From CAZKNF01 sp964554105 (GTDB lineage: Bacteria > Bacteroidota > Rhodothermia > Rhodothermales > VXPQ01), in assembly GCA_964554105.1 (NCBI GenBank), contig CAZKNF010000014.1, positions 1 to 62,389 on the forward strand: DNA of 62,389 nt. The letters are read 5' to 3'. The notes under the pieces are model-generated. The model did not search any database. It was given only the letters and a program-made list of their open reading frames with translations, and was not told the DNA's origin. The first letter of the stretch is position 1; each line of letters opens with the position of its first letter. Position numbers and translations under genes: made by a program. Below are positions 1-8,872 of the stretch, in pieces.

Positions 1-475
1 CACCAGTGAACGACTCGTCGAACTCGCGTGCACTGACCACGCGCGGACCAATAGCAGGATCGTTCAGATAAACGCGATCCTTCCGAAAACCCTCCAGAAC
101 CAGGAAGTGATTGAAGTTCCAGTGGATGATCATCGGCGCGCTGTCGTACCGCAGGCTTTCAGGCTCACGCTTGAATCCTTTGGCGATGAGACCATACCTG
201 CGAGCAGCCTTCAACATGTTGCTCGCTTTACTGCCGTCGCGGGAGACGCCGCAGGCTTCCCGCAACTCTTCCAGTGGAACAATACGTCCGTAGTACGTCA
301 GGACGTTCGCGAGCGAGGCGGCACCACATTCCACCGCTTCCATTTGGAGGACTGTCGGAGTTTTTACCCGACGTGCGAGCTTACGCTCGTGCGCATACGG
401 TCGGAATCCCAATGCCGCGCGGATCCGATCGACAATGCGGTCGCTCCACTTTCGCAGTCCTTCAATACGCATCAT
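1..475 (-). CDS. C39 peptidase / ABC exporter of NHLP type, N-terminal part only
   Basis: Only the first 158 codons lie in the window; the rest continues beyond base 1. The visible part is a peptidase C39 domain, which in peptidase-containing ABC transporters cuts the leader from an exported peptide at the inner membrane. The catalytic triad can be read: Cys50 in QMEAVECGAAS, His123 in WNFNHFLVLEG and Asp139 in NDPA. The membrane and ATPase domains expected after it are off the edge. The start ATG overlaps the stop of the upstream HlyD gene (ATGA), so the two are translationally coupled. The order TolC, HlyD, C39-ABC and the HlyD sequence point to the NHLP/NHLM bacteriocin-type export family. 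No precursor peptide is recognised here. No ATG-initiated ORF reports it because the gene has no stop in the window; I translated it directly. Confidence 0.85.
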   Translation of the reverse strand, partial: MMRIEGLRKWSDRIVDRIRAALGFRPYAHERKLARRVKTPTVLQMEAVECGAASLANVLTYYGRIVPLEELREACGVSRDGSKASNMLKAARRYGLIAKGFKREPESLRYDSAPMIIHWNFNHFLVLEGFRKDRVYLNDPAIGPRVVSAREFDESFTG

Positions 476-1731
476 ACCCCCAGAAATCTGCGTAACACCG
501 GAAGCACCATCTCAGCAGGGCGCTGCTCGTCGACGGTGATGGTCGCCGAGCAAATTGTCCCGCTTTGAATCCCCGTGGCGGGGCCCGTGGAGGAGGACCA
601 ACGGAAGCCGCTCAGTGTGGCTGGATCAAGCTTCAAGCTGGCGTAGGTCTCATACGGTGCACCGCCGCCTGACAGCACGTGAACCAGTTGCTCGTTTTTG
701 AGCACGCGAACCATCGCCTCCGGTGTGGCCGGGAAGTCGGATATGCGTGAGACTGTACCTTCCATATACCCGTACTCTTCACGCTGCACGGTCGTCGGTG
801 AAATCTGGACTGCCATACCTTCACGAACCTTTTTTCCCTCGGTCGACGGGACGTACAGAACGGCCTCCAGATCCTGGATGTGATCTCCAACGAGATCCAA
901 TCGCATGATCGCTCTGCCCTGAGTTACGATACTGCCTGCTTCCGCCATCACCTCCAGAATGCGCCCCGTATATGGACTCGTGATTTCGCTGGCGCGGCGA
1001 TGCTGGTCCTCCAGACCTTCAATCTCGCTCTCCAATTCGCTGATGTGCTGTCGGCTCGCGAGAATCTTCTGCTTACGTTCGTTCTCGTGGGCAAGCATGC
1101 GAATATCGACTTGCTTCAGTTCGCGCTTTAGCTGCTCCACACGCTCCTCGGTCGATTGGAGCTGCTGTCGTGTCGTCAGGAGGACTTGCTTCGTGACGAG
1201 ACCCTCCTGGAAGAGCTGCGACTGATTCGCAATCTTCTCGTCCAACCATCCGATCTGTTCTTCCGTACTGTATATGGACTGCTCGAGATCGATCTTCTGT
1301 TGATTCGCCATTTCACCCTGAAGGCGCCCATCGATAGACCCGTATTCCTCCAGCTGATGGTGACGCTGAAGGAGCTCGGCAAGACGCTGCTTGGCTGATT
1401 TGATTTGTTCGACCAGAACCGGCTGATCGATGCGCGCGATAACCTGTCCTGCCCGCACGACGTTTCCGGCGCGAACCGCCACATCGGCTAACTGGCCCGA
1501 CGACCGGGGGACGATATTGTAGATGCCTCCGCTTTTGATCAGCACTCCCATCGCCTGAACGTTCGTCGGAATGCGTCCGTAGAATGACCAAATTGTCGCG
1601 CATGCCAGGAGGATGCATACGGTCGCGAGTGCCATCCACCCCTTGGGCGTCGTCACCTGCATAACCTGATCGAGTTGCTCGGGCGATGAGAGTCGTTCGA
1701 TCGATACTTTGCGAAATACGTTTCCTTTCAT
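472..1731 (-). CDS. HlyD-family adaptor, NHLM bacteriocin-type secretion protein
   Basis: A 419-residue periplasmic adaptor linking the inner-membrane exporter to a TolC channel. The N-terminus has the FRKVSIERLSSPEQLDQ signature typical of NHLM-system adaptors, then one membrane helix at about residues 32-51. A first half-lipoyl segment follows (about 72-103, with VRAGNVVRAGQVIARID), a long coiled coil (about 105-245, rich in Gln/Glu/Lys) and the second lipoyl half (ITSPYTGRILEVMAEAG), then a beta-barrel domain. It lies 40 nt downstream of the TolC gene and overlaps the C39-ABC gene by 4 nt. The family assignment comes from these segments and the neighbours; the exported substrate is unknown. 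Confidence 0.88.
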   Translation of the reverse strand: MKGNVFRKVSIERLSSPEQLDQVMQVTTPKGWMALATVCILLACATIWSFYGRIPTNVQAMGVLIKSGGIYNIVPRSSGQLADVAVRAGNVVRAGQVIARIDQPVLVEQIKSAKQRLAELLQRHHQLEEYGSIDGRLQGEMANQQKIDLEQSIYSTEEQIGWLDEKIANQSQLFQEGLVTKQVLLTTRQQLQSTEERVEQLKRELKQVDIRMLAHENERKQKILASRQHISELESEIEGLEDQHRRASEITSPYTGRILEVMAEAGSIVTQGRAIMRLDLVGDHIQDLEAVLYVPSTEGKKVREGMAVQISPTTVQREEYGYMEGTVSRISDFPATPEAMVRVLKNEQLVHVLSGGGAPYETYASLKLDPATLSGFRWSSSTGPATGIQSGTICSATITVDEQRPAEMVLPVLRRFLGV

Positions 1732-1771
1732 GTTGTTGAAGGTTGAGCAGCGATCACAGGTAGCCTCGACA

Positions 1772-3358
1772 TCAATCGGCAGAACTCGGAGGCACCAGAA
1801 GCAAGTTGTGGTAATTCTCGACCCGAGTCATGGGCTCCACGCCCGGGAGCGTGCCCGTCTCATACCGCAGTAGAGCAATTGCACGAGCATAGCGCAGGGC
1901 AGCGGAAACACGTGAGAGCATGGTGTTTCGTAGCCGTTCCTCGACGAGAATGAGATCGAACTGCGTTGACATTCCAAGCTGAAGGCGCTTCTGTTCACTC
2001 TGCACGGCGGCGAAATAGAGGTGAACCGCCTCATCCGTTTTCAATAGTTCGGCGGCACTGGTGCGAAGCTGGTCGATGGCAATCTGAATCCGCGAGGATA
2101 TCTGCCGCTCGAGATCGACCTCGGCAAGTCGACTTTGTCGCAGCAGGGCTTCCTCGCGAGCGAGTGCACCACGTGCCGTATTGTTGGCCATCGGCCATTC
2201 CAGAACGAGCGCGACAGACGTGTTCATGCGTCCGACGTCATTAGGGCCCAATAAAGGGAGGTGATCTCCGATGGAAAGCGACCGCTCACTTTGAGCCGCG
2301 TAGCCCACTTCCAGACGCGCGTCGAGAGATGGTCTGACGTCTAATTGCCGCACTTCCAGCGCAGCTGTCGCGGCGTCGACGTCTTTTCGTGCCCGCTCCA
2401 GATCGTACCTGTGCCGACGCGCAGTCATCAACAGTTCGTCTCCCCCCGAAATCGTCGGAATATGCGTTACTTCCGGAAATTCGGTTGCCGGCGGTGAGAG
2501 AGTGGAAGCGGCACCGGCTGCAAGGCCCATCTGCAGCCCGAGTTCTTGCCGCGCACTGGAAAGCCTGTGTTCTGCGCTTAGCCGGGCTGCAAACCGGTCG
2601 GCCAGATCCGCGCGAAGCTGATCGAGATCGTTCGCCGGCCGTTCGCCCCCGTCTACAAGTGTCCGAGTCTCCTGCAATAGCCGCTCGGCTTTCTCCTCGG
2701 AAGCAGAGAGAATCTCAAGAGCCTCGAAGGCGCTGCGATAGGACCAGTAGGAGGTCGCGGCGAATAAAATGCTCAGGGCTCTGGTATTCCGCACATCCAA
2801 TTCGCTTGCCTGCGCACGAAGGTATGCCGCTTCCACCGCGGCGGCTGCCGGTGTCCGTCTACCGATACGGAGAATGGGAAATGAGACGGCGAGTCCCGCC
2901 TGCGTTCGAACGGATGGTGGCGTTCTGAGGGTAAGCGGATCCCGTCGAAGCAACTCGATTCCCGGCGCAACTGTGAGACCCGATGGGAATTTTTTGACAG
3001 CTTCAAATCGATAGCTCGTCGTCCTCGTCCGAGATGCTGCGACACCGAAGACGTCTTGCTCGGCGAGCGTGTAGAGGGTGTTGCTGCGCGCCGTACCTGC
3101 CGATAGGCCGAGCGCCACATCAAAAGCACCTACCGCGGTTTGATGCTCGGCTTCACGGATCCGCTTCGTTTCAAGGCTATGCTCTATAGCCACATCGTGA
3201 TCGAGGGTCGCACGGACGACATCTCGCAGAGTAAGACCGTCCTCGGTCGCGTTGTCGGGAGCGACCTGCGCCCGGACGGCCGTAACCAAAACAACCTGGG
3301 CGATGACGAGTGCTCCGGCGCACATCAGACCAGCCAACGGGTCGCGAATCAGGGACAT
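1772..3358 (-). CDS. TolC-family outer membrane efflux protein
   Basis: A 528-residue protein with an N-terminal signal peptide (hydrophobic stretch ending near VRAQ, residue ~31) followed by the long alternating helical hairpins of TolC-like proteins. Two similar halves are visible, with heptad-rich segments such as the Leu/Ala/Glu-rich region around residues 200-270 and its partner at about 400-480. It is first in a three-gene minus-strand operon with the HlyD and C39-ABC genes and probably forms the outer-membrane exit duct of that exporter. The start ATG has a GAAGG-type ribosome-binding site just upstream. Length is normal for a TolC homologue. Confidence 0.88.
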   Translation of the reverse strand: MSLIRDPLAGLMCAGALVIAQVVLVTAVRAQVAPDNATEDGLTLRDVVRATLDHDVAIEHSLETKRIREAEHQTAVGAFDVALGLSAGTARSNTLYTLAEQDVFGVAASRTRTTSYRFEAVKKFPSGLTVAPGIELLRRDPLTLRTPPSVRTQAGLAVSFPILRIGRRTPAAAAVEAAYLRAQASELDVRNTRALSILFAATSYWSYRSAFEALEILSASEEKAERLLQETRTLVDGGERPANDLDQLRADLADRFAARLSAEHRLSSARQELGLQMGLAAGAASTLSPPATEFPEVTHIPTISGGDELLMTARRHRYDLERARKDVDAATAALEVRQLDVRPSLDARLEVGYAAQSERSLSIGDHLPLLGPNDVGRMNTSVALVLEWPMANNTARGALAREEALLRQSRLAEVDLERQISSRIQIAIDQLRTSAAELLKTDEAVHLYFAAVQSEQKRLQLGMSTQFDLILVEERLRNTMLSRVSAALRYARAIALLRYETGTLPGVEPMTRVENYHNLLLVPPSSAD

Positions 3359-3747
3359 CTACCTTCGAGAGTATGCCAAAGAGAAGCCGGCTTCATCCGG
3401 CGCTGCTCCCCTCCCATTGTCAAATGATATGCCAGACGCTCACATCCGGACTGAGACCCCGAAATCGACTTCTTCGACAGAAGACCGTGGGACGAATAGA
3501 GCGGCAGCTCGACTTGAGAGGAGCGATACCTCGACTCGTCTGCGAGCGGCGAGGTCAAATCGTCACGCGATCGCAGGTACGATGAAGTCGTGGTGCGGTG
3601 GCAGATCAGCGCAGTCAAATGATACTCTTCCACCACCCCCGTACTTGCCAGAGGCCCCGCCTTTCCTTACTCTTTAAACTGCATCAAAAAACGCCCACAG
3701 CATCGGACGTCCGGAGTCCGATCAAGCTCATCGACATCCGAAATACC
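3359..3747. promoter_or_regulatory. Intergenic region between divergent exporter and dioxygenase genes
   Basis: About 390 bases separate the TolC start (reading left) from the chosen start of the dioxygenase gene (reading right), so it should carry promoters for both. An AT-rich patch with TTACTCTTTAAAC near 3667-3679 is the likeliest promoter element for the rightward gene, but it does not match the Bacteroidota TAnnTTTG box well. Open frames across this stretch have poor coding character and no recognisable family. I saw no RiPP-like precursor in it. Confidence 0.4.
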
Positions 3748-4683
3748 ATGCCTGACGATCTTCAGCAACCAGGGAATGCAACCGTCGCTCGAACCAGCCG
3801 GCGGCAACTGAATCAGCGAACCAGCGGCGAGCCACTTCGCGTGCTGTCCGAAGCCGACTGGCAACACTGGAAGGAGAACGGCTTCGTCATCATCCCGAAC
3901 GCGGTGCCCGCCGAAAACCTCAAAGCGGTCCGCGATCTTCTCTGGGAATTTCAGGAGATGGATCCGAACGATCCGGAAACCTGGTATCACAATCCGGCCC
4001 GCGAAATTCAGATGGTAGAGCTGAAGAACAGCGGCATGGTGGAGGTATACCAGCACCAGGCCCTGTGGGACAATCGCCAGCATCCCAGAGTCTACGATGC
4101 ATTCGTGGATATCTGGGGATCGGAGGACCTCTGGGTGACCATAGATCGCGCCAATCTGAACGTTCCGCTTCGCCCGGGCCACACCTTCGAAGGGTTTATT
4201 CACTGGGACATCGACACCAGCCTCGATCCACTGCCGGTGAACGTGCAGGGCGCCTTATCACTCAATGATCAGACGCGTGATATGGGTGGATTTCAATGCG
4301 TCCCCGAACTCTTTCGCAAGTTCTCCGATTGGGTGACGACGCAGCCGGCGGATCGCGATCCGTTCAAACCGGACGTCACGGGGTTCGAGATCGAGAAGAT
4401 AGAGACGAAGGCCGGCGATCTTCTCATCTGGGACAGTATGCTCGCACACGGCATACGACCGAATCGGTCCGATAAACCACGGATGGCGCAGTATATATCG
4501 ATGACTCCCGCCGAGGAGGACAACGAGGAATTGCGCGAATGGCGGATTCAATCCTGGCGCGACCGCGTGGCGCCGGAAGGCTACGCATTTCCCGGTGATC
4601 CACGCAATTGGGAGCAGACCCGCTACGAGCCTGCGACGCTTACCGAGCTCGGCAAGAAGCTGCTGGGGCTCGAACGCTGGTAG
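3748..4683 (+). CDS. Phytanoyl-CoA dioxygenase (PhyH) family protein
   Basis: A 311-residue Fe(II)/2-oxoglutarate-dependent oxygenase. The iron ligands are visible: His152 and Asp154 in FIHWDID and the distal His234 in SMLAHGIRPN, followed by Arg residues (240/245) that usually hold 2-oxoglutarate. The N-terminal sequence WQHWKENGFVIIPNAVP is the usual PhyH opening. The frame is open 50 codons further upstream, but that part is low-complexity with no homology signal, so I start at the ATG at 3748 (MPDDLQ). PhyH enzymes hydroxylate diverse small substrates, so the substrate cannot be given. It diverges from the peptide exporter; a tailoring role is possible but unproven. Confidence 0.85.
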   Translation: MPDDLQQPGNATVARTSRRQLNQRTSGEPLRVLSEADWQHWKENGFVIIPNAVPAENLKAVRDLLWEFQEMDPNDPETWYHNPAREIQMVELKNSGMVEVYQHQALWDNRQHPRVYDAFVDIWGSEDLWVTIDRANLNVPLRPGHTFEGFIHWDIDTSLDPLPVNVQGALSLNDQTRDMGGFQCVPELFRKFSDWVTTQPADRDPFKPDVTGFEIEKIETKAGDLLIWDSMLAHGIRPNRSDKPRMAQYISMTPAEEDNEELREWRIQSWRDRVAPEGYAFPGDPRNWEQTRYEPATLTELGKKLLGLERW

Positions 4684-4695
4684 GCACCGCCTCGC

Positions 4696-5835
4696 TCAGT
4701 CACGCAGAACAAGCCGTCCGATGACGGGACGATGATCGGACGGATGCCCGGCCACGTCGAGTACGTCGGCGTCGATCAAGTCGAAATCGGCCGGCTCGAA
4801 GAAGATGTGGTCGATCTGTACCTGCGGCTCCGCAGATGAGAACGTGAACGTCGCCTCGTCACGGGAGGCATAGATGGAGTCCGGAAAAACGCCTTCGAGA
4901 CCGGTCTCTTCGAGCAGCCGCTCGAGCGAGAGGTCGTCTTGAAATGCCTCAAGGCGTTCCGCGCCCAGCCTGTCGGGATGCTTTGCAGACGGCATTACCG
5001 CATTGAAATCGCCGATCATCAGCACGGCAAAGTCGGCCTCAAGCTCCCGATATATCTCGACGAGCTGCTCGGCCTGCCGCTCTCGCGTTTCCGTGTCGAA
5101 GGCTTCGAGGTGGACATTTATCACGGCAATCGGGCGACCCGCATCGACGAAGCCGATTTGCGCAAGCCGTTCTATGTAGAAACGGTTCGCCAGTTGACTC
5201 AACAGCGAACCTTCACCGTAGATCGGCGCACCATCGGGCGGTGCAAGGACGATTCTGCGGTGTTCCGTTATAGGAAATCGGCTCAGGACGGCCTGCGCGG
5301 AAACCATCCGCCCGAAATGGTGACGGGGCCACGCGGACGGAAACGGAACGTACCGCTCGTTCCAGTTCACGGCGATCGCAGCCTGCGGATAACCGCCCCG
5401 CACGGCGAGGGATTCGACCTGGTTGATGTCGAACGACCTGCTCGAGCGAACGTCGATCTCTTGAAACCCGATGATGTCCGGCCGGCTCTGCCGGATGGCC
5501 TCGGCGACGCGCTGCATGTTCTGCTCGAACACCGCCGCATCGCGGTCGACGGGCAGGTTGTTCGTCATACCGGATAGGTAACCGACGTTGTACGTCATGA
5601 CGACCAGGGTATCAAGGCTTCGAATCGACCCCCTCGTCGCAGCGGCGGAATCACCGTCTACTCCGAAACCCTCGCTGGGCGATGAACTCGGCCCGCTCTC
5701 TGCGACGCCTGACTCGTCGTACTCCTCAATCCAGGCGACATCCTGCACCGCAGAGGAGCTCGCCCAGATCACAAACCCGGCGAGAAGGACGATCAGTACT
5801 GCGATCCCGGCCAGAATTCGCCAGAGTATCTTCAC
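4696..5835 (-). CDS. Endonuclease/exonuclease/phosphatase (EEP) fold hydrolase
   Basis: A 379-residue protein with one N-terminal membrane helix (residues ~5-26), so it is probably membrane-anchored with the enzyme outside the cytoplasm. The EEP landmarks appear in order: VMTYNVGYLSG, IIGFQEIDVRS (metal-binding Glu), INVHLEAFDT, MIGDFNAVMP and the terminal SDHRPVIG with the catalytic Asp-His pair. This superfamily includes nucleases, sphingomyelinases and phosphoinositide phosphatases; the sequence alone does not decide. It converges with the PhyH gene (12 bases apart) and diverges from the small gene at 5931. Its linker after the helix is Ser/Asp/Glu-rich. Confidence 0.85.
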   Translation of the reverse strand: MKILWRILAGIAVLIVLLAGFVIWASSSAVQDVAWIEEYDESGVAESGPSSSPSEGFGVDGDSAAATRGSIRSLDTLVVMTYNVGYLSGMTNNLPVDRDAAVFEQNMQRVAEAIRQSRPDIIGFQEIDVRSSRSFDINQVESLAVRGGYPQAAIAVNWNERYVPFPSAWPRHHFGRMVSAQAVLSRFPITEHRRIVLAPPDGAPIYGEGSLLSQLANRFYIERLAQIGFVDAGRPIAVINVHLEAFDTETRERQAEQLVEIYRELEADFAVLMIGDFNAVMPSAKHPDRLGAERLEAFQDDLSLERLLEETGLEGVFPDSIYASRDEATFTFSSAEPQVQIDHIFFEPADFDLIDADVLDVAGHPSDHRPVIGRLVLRD

Positions 5836-5930
5836 GTGGTTGCGTGCGGATTAGTATTAAATAGAGAACAGATCTTGTACTGTCGCGTGAATCCATGGAG
5901 TCCTCACATCCACCCATTCCATGACCGCCC

Positions 5931-6194
5931 ATGATCTCCATCGACAAAGTAGACGCGAGCACCTTCATCGTCAACGTCACGAACGGCACGAAGACCACAC
6001 ACGAGGTCACAGTCGATGCGTCCTATTGGTCGGATCTAACAGGCGAATCGGTGCCGCCTGAAACACTCGTCGAACGTTCATTCGAGTTTTTGCTCGAACG
6101 CGAGCCGAACACGTCCATTCTTCCACGCTTCAATCTGTCCACAATCTCACGGTACTTTCCGGAATATGAATCGACGATCCGCGAGAAATTCTAA
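5931..6194 (+). CDS. Small conserved protein of unknown function (87 aa)
   Basis: An 87-residue cytoplasmic protein with no signal peptide. It reads as a compact alpha/beta protein: an N-terminal strand pair (DASTFIVNVTNG, THEVTVDASYW), then helices ending in FEFLLEREPNTSILPRFNLS and SRYFPEYESTI. This pattern recurs in hypothetical proteins of many bacteria and I know no function for it. It diverges from the EEP gene across a 95-base gap that holds an AT-rich patch (TAGTATTAAATAG near 5852) suited to a promoter. Confidence 0.75.
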   Translation: MISIDKVDASTFIVNVTNGTKTTHEVTVDASYWSDLTGESVPPETLVERSFEFLLEREPNTSILPRFNLSTISRYFPEYESTIREKF

Positions 6195-6337
6195 GCACCT
6201 CTATCCGGCTGCCGTGCAGCGCAGCTCTAATTGTAATTTTTACTCGCGCCGAGTGGCAGCTATTGGAGGATCTCTGCCGCAGTAGTTAATTCCGTGCGTT
6301 TAATCTCATTTCCCCACCAACATTAGAGCTCACATCT

Positions 6338-6970
6338 ATGAAACGTCCTGTTCTTTTCCTCGTTTTCGTCGCGCTCATTGCGCTCAGCACAGGCACGGCG
6401 GCGGCACAGATGTCTGAAGAGGCCGGCGAACCGAGCCTCGACGACGTACGTGCAGCGCTCGAGCGATTTCAGGATGTCTCCGTTGCTCTCGCAGAGGGAT
6501 ACATCCCCGATCCAATGAACACATGCGAGACTTCGGTGCACATGGGTCTCCCAGCCGAACTCGGTGCGATGGGCGTGCACTACCTCCGGCCGGATCTCCT
6601 GGGCATCACGGCGACGGAGCCACGCGTCGACGGTACGTCCACCCACACAGACTTTCTTCAGCCGTCTGTGCTCATCTACGAGCCGAAGGAAGATGGATCG
6701 ATGAATCTCGTAGCCGTGGAGAATCTCGTATTCATCAAATCCTGGGAGGAAGCCGGTCACACGAGCCCGCCTGTCTTCCAGAACAAGCCGTTCGATCGCA
6801 TGGTCGATGATCCTGAGACGGAGGTGGACGAGGCTCACATGTTCGCACCTCACTACGATCTGCACGTGTGGCTGTATCGCGAAAATCCCAACGGAATTTT
6901 CGCGCAGTTCAATCCGGCCGTCACCTGTGCACACCACAAGGCGGAGATGCCGGAACAGCACCACCATTAA
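6338..6970 (+). CDS. Secreted conserved hypothetical protein with His-rich tail
   Basis: A 210-residue protein with a clear signal peptide (MKRPVLFLVFVALIALSTG, cleavage near AAAQ, residue ~24). The mature part has an N-terminal helix (VRAALERFQDVSVALAEGY), a conserved-looking core with MNTCETSVHMG and ETEVDEAHMFAPHYDLHVW, and ends FNPAVTCAHHK...EQHHH. The two Cys and many His residues (HMG, HMFAPHYDLHVW, AHH, HHH) suggest metal binding, though this is inference. I do not recognise a named family. It stands alone with its own upstream AT-rich region. Confidence 0.8.
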   Translation: MKRPVLFLVFVALIALSTGTAAAQMSEEAGEPSLDDVRAALERFQDVSVALAEGYIPDPMNTCETSVHMGLPAELGAMGVHYLRPDLLGITATEPRVDGTSTHTDFLQPSVLIYEPKEDGSMNLVAVENLVFIKSWEEAGHTSPPVFQNKPFDRMVDDPETEVDEAHMFAPHYDLHVWLYRENPNGIFAQFNPAVTCAHHKAEMPEQHHH

Positions 6971-7041
6971 TCAGGTGTATTCCCTGGCGGCGCGCAACGC
7001 GAGCGCCGTTCGCATTGGTTCAATCGCCGTACTGTAGAGGC

Positions 7042-7077
7042 CCCGCGCGTGCCGGATCGTTTTTCGGCACGCGCGGG
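7042..7077 (+). terminator. Strong 13-bp GC-rich hairpin between 6970 and the DUF2784 gene
   Basis: The arms at 7042-7054 (cccgcgcgtgccg) and 7065-7077 are perfect reverse complements over 13 bp, with a 10-nt loop containing five T. It lies 72 nt after the stop of the His-rich protein and 23 nt before the next start codon. There is no T-run after the right arm, so rho-independent termination is plausible but not textbook; an mRNA-stabilising or leader hairpin is the alternative. Confidence 0.5.
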
Positions 7078-7100
7078 TGTCCGTATCCTAACGCCCGGTC

Positions 7101-7484
7101 ATGTACTCCGCCCTCGACGTCTTTTTCGTCGTCTTCCACGGCGGTCTCGTGCTCTTCAATATGACGGGTTGGATCTGGCCGAAAACCCGGAAGCTTCATC
7201 TCGCTACAATAGGCCTGACGGTCGCTTCGTGGTTCGGCCTCGGCATCTTCTTCGGCTGGGGATACTGCCCGTCGACCGATTGGCACTGGGACGTGAAACG
7301 TCGGCTCGGCGAGACGGACCTGCCCAATTCCTATATCAAATATTATCTGGATTCCATCACCGGGATGTCATGGGATCCCGCGCTCGTAAATGCAGCCGTT
7401 CTTATCCTGGGGGTCAGTGCGCTCGGGCTCTCGATCTGGCTGAACCTCCGAGATCGAACTGCGACCCGTGGCCGGAGGATTTAA
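7101..7484 (+). CDS. DUF2784 family membrane protein
   Basis: A 127-residue inner-membrane protein with about four hydrophobic segments: SALDVFFVVFHGGLVLFN, LATIGLTVASWFGLGIFFGW, a weaker middle part, and VNAAVLILGVSALGLSIWL. The conserved DUF2784 features are present: HGGLVLFN in helix 1, the GWGYCPSTDWHW loop and the PNSYIKYYLD segment. The family has no established role. It follows a strong hairpin and ends 76 bases before the convergent GDSL gene. Confidence 0.85.
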   Translation: MYSALDVFFVVFHGGLVLFNMTGWIWPKTRKLHLATIGLTVASWFGLGIFFGWGYCPSTDWHWDVKRRLGETDLPNSYIKYYLDSITGMSWDPALVNAAVLILGVSALGLSIWLNLRDRTATRGRRI

Positions 7485-7559
7485 AGCTGGCCGTTGCGAT
7501 ACTTACAGGTATCCCCACCGCGTTGGACTATCAGGTGCAGGCGCGCGATGTGATGAATG

Positions 7560-8321
7560 CTAAAGCACCTCCAGAACTTCCAGCCAGGACCTCGCCATGA
7601 GGTAGCTGCCGGCAAGCGAAGGATGGACGCCGTCCGGAGCCCAGTACGCTGCGGGCGCTTGCTCCAGAGCCTCGTCGAACACCTGCTGAAACGGCACCCA
7701 TGCCGCGTCATAGTCACGTGCGACGCTTTTGGCAGCCGAGCGATATGCATCGAACCGATCCCACGCATCGTCGATCGCGGTCCCACCGGCTACCGCGAAG
7801 GGTTCCCCTATGATGAGCTGAACGTCCGGCAGCGCGTCGCGCGTGCGGTCGAGCAGCGCCCGATAGTCGCGCTCGTAGACGTCCACTGTCCCGTCGTAGT
7901 CACCCGAGAGGGTATGCCAGAAATCATTGACGCCGATGAGAATACTTAGGATGTCCGGCCGAAGATCGATCGTATCCTCTTGCCACCGGTCGGCCAGCTG
8001 GAACACCTTATGACCGCTAATTCCCCGATTGTAGATCTCCAGGTCATTTTCCGGATGTTCACCGAGCAGACGAGCCGCCGCCAGTCCTGCGTATCCACGC
8101 CCGAGGCTGTGAGGCGCGTTCGCAGCCTGCTCCTCCCGGCTGCGGCCGGCATCGGTGATGGAGTCCCCCTGGAAAACAATCACGCCGGACGGATTGCTCT
8201 TTCCGGAGCCCTGTCGATGCGACGACCCCAGCAGCAAAGGCAGCATCCCGCCCGCCGCGATCCCGGCGGCTGATTTTCTGAGAAAGTCGCGACGGCCGAC
8301 CGGCGAGCGATTCGCTTTCAT
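7560..8321 (-). CDS. SGNH/GDSL hydrolase with Tat signal
   Basis: A 253-residue esterase-type hydrolase. The N-terminus carries a twin-arginine signal (RRDFLRKSAAG, residues 10-20) followed by a hydrophobic stretch, so it is exported folded. SGNH blocks are visible: block I VIVFQGDSITDAG with nucleophile Ser54, an Asn in block III (SILIGVNDFWH), and the catalytic Asp-His pair in block V (WAPDGVHPS). Such enzymes deacylate sugars, lipids or peptidoglycan; the substrate is not determinable here. It is 12 nt upstream of nothing on its own strand except the barrel gene that ends at 8334, so the two may be cotranscribed. Confidence 0.85.
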   Translation of the reverse strand: MKANRSPVGRRDFLRKSAAGIAAGGMLPLLLGSSHRQGSGKSNPSGVIVFQGDSITDAGRSREEQAANAPHSLGRGYAGLAAARLLGEHPENDLEIYNRGISGHKVFQLADRWQEDTIDLRPDILSILIGVNDFWHTLSGDYDGTVDVYERDYRALLDRTRDALPDVQLIIGEPFAVAGGTAIDDAWDRFDAYRSAAKSVARDYDAAWVPFQQVFDEALEQAPAAYWAPDGVHPSLAGSYLMARSWLEVLEVL

Positions 8322-8333
8322 GTAGATCCCAGT

Positions 8334-8864
8334 TTAGAAGTAGTAGCGGGCACCGATCCCTGCCCCGACCCGCCCTTCGGTGTCAGGAGCCACGGAGAGC
8401 CGGGGCGTTATGGATGCGAAGAGCTGAATCTGCTCGAGCATGAATCCAATTCCCAGCGCAGCACTAATACCGACGACGGTTTCGTCGTCTCCATCATTGC
8501 CCCCATCTTCGATGCCGATAAATACGCCAGGTCCGTAAAAGACGTGGACGACATTATCCCGTCCGAGGCCACTATAATAAAGCCCGTGGACGTTCAGAAA
8601 TAAAAAATCGTCAAAATCCCATGCCGCAAGGAAGTCCCACGACAGTGATCTCGGGTTGTGCCACTGGAGCGTGACACCGCTCGGCTCGCCTAACTGGAGC
8701 CCCACTCCCAGGCCGTCGGCCTGCGGCTGCGCTTCGACGGGACGTGCAGCCCAGGCGATCACCAGCACCAAGGTGACGAAAAAAACTACGGGACTACGCG
8801 CGAGCCGCGGACGGGGACGTTCGCGTGAACCGCTTCCGGCCGCGCCTCTAATTGGAATCGTCAT
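8334..8864 (-). CDS. Small outer-membrane beta-barrel-like protein (DUF3996-like)
   Basis: A 176-residue protein with an N-terminal signal segment (VVFFVTLVLVIAWAARPVEAQ) and a body of alternating beta strands (GVGLQLGEPSGVTLQWHN, SWDFLAAWDF, HVFYGPGVFIGI) ending in aromatic RYYF, as in outer-membrane barrels. I chose the ATG at 8864 because a TGAGGTGA ribosome-binding site precedes it by about 8 nt; an in-frame ATG at 8909 would add 15 residues ahead of the signal peptide. The ribosome-binding site lies in one arm of a 17-bp hairpin (8873-8922). It follows the T9SS cargo gene on the same strand. Confidence 0.75.
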   Translation of the reverse strand: MTIPIRGAAGSGSRERPRPRLARSPVVFFVTLVLVIAWAARPVEAQPQADGLGVGLQLGEPSGVTLQWHNPRSLSWDFLAAWDFDDFLFLNVHGLYYSGLGRDNVVHVFYGPGVFIGIEDGGNDGDDETVVGISAALGIGFMLEQIQLFASITPRLSVAPDTEGRVGAGIGARYYF

Positions 8865-8872
8865 ATCGAATA

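Noticed and set aside
3252..3677. 141-codon plus-strand ORF overlapping the TolC start, considered as a peptide precursor
   Set aside because: Low-complexity, no leader or core pattern, overlaps the antisense TolC gene and starts without a ribosome-binding site.
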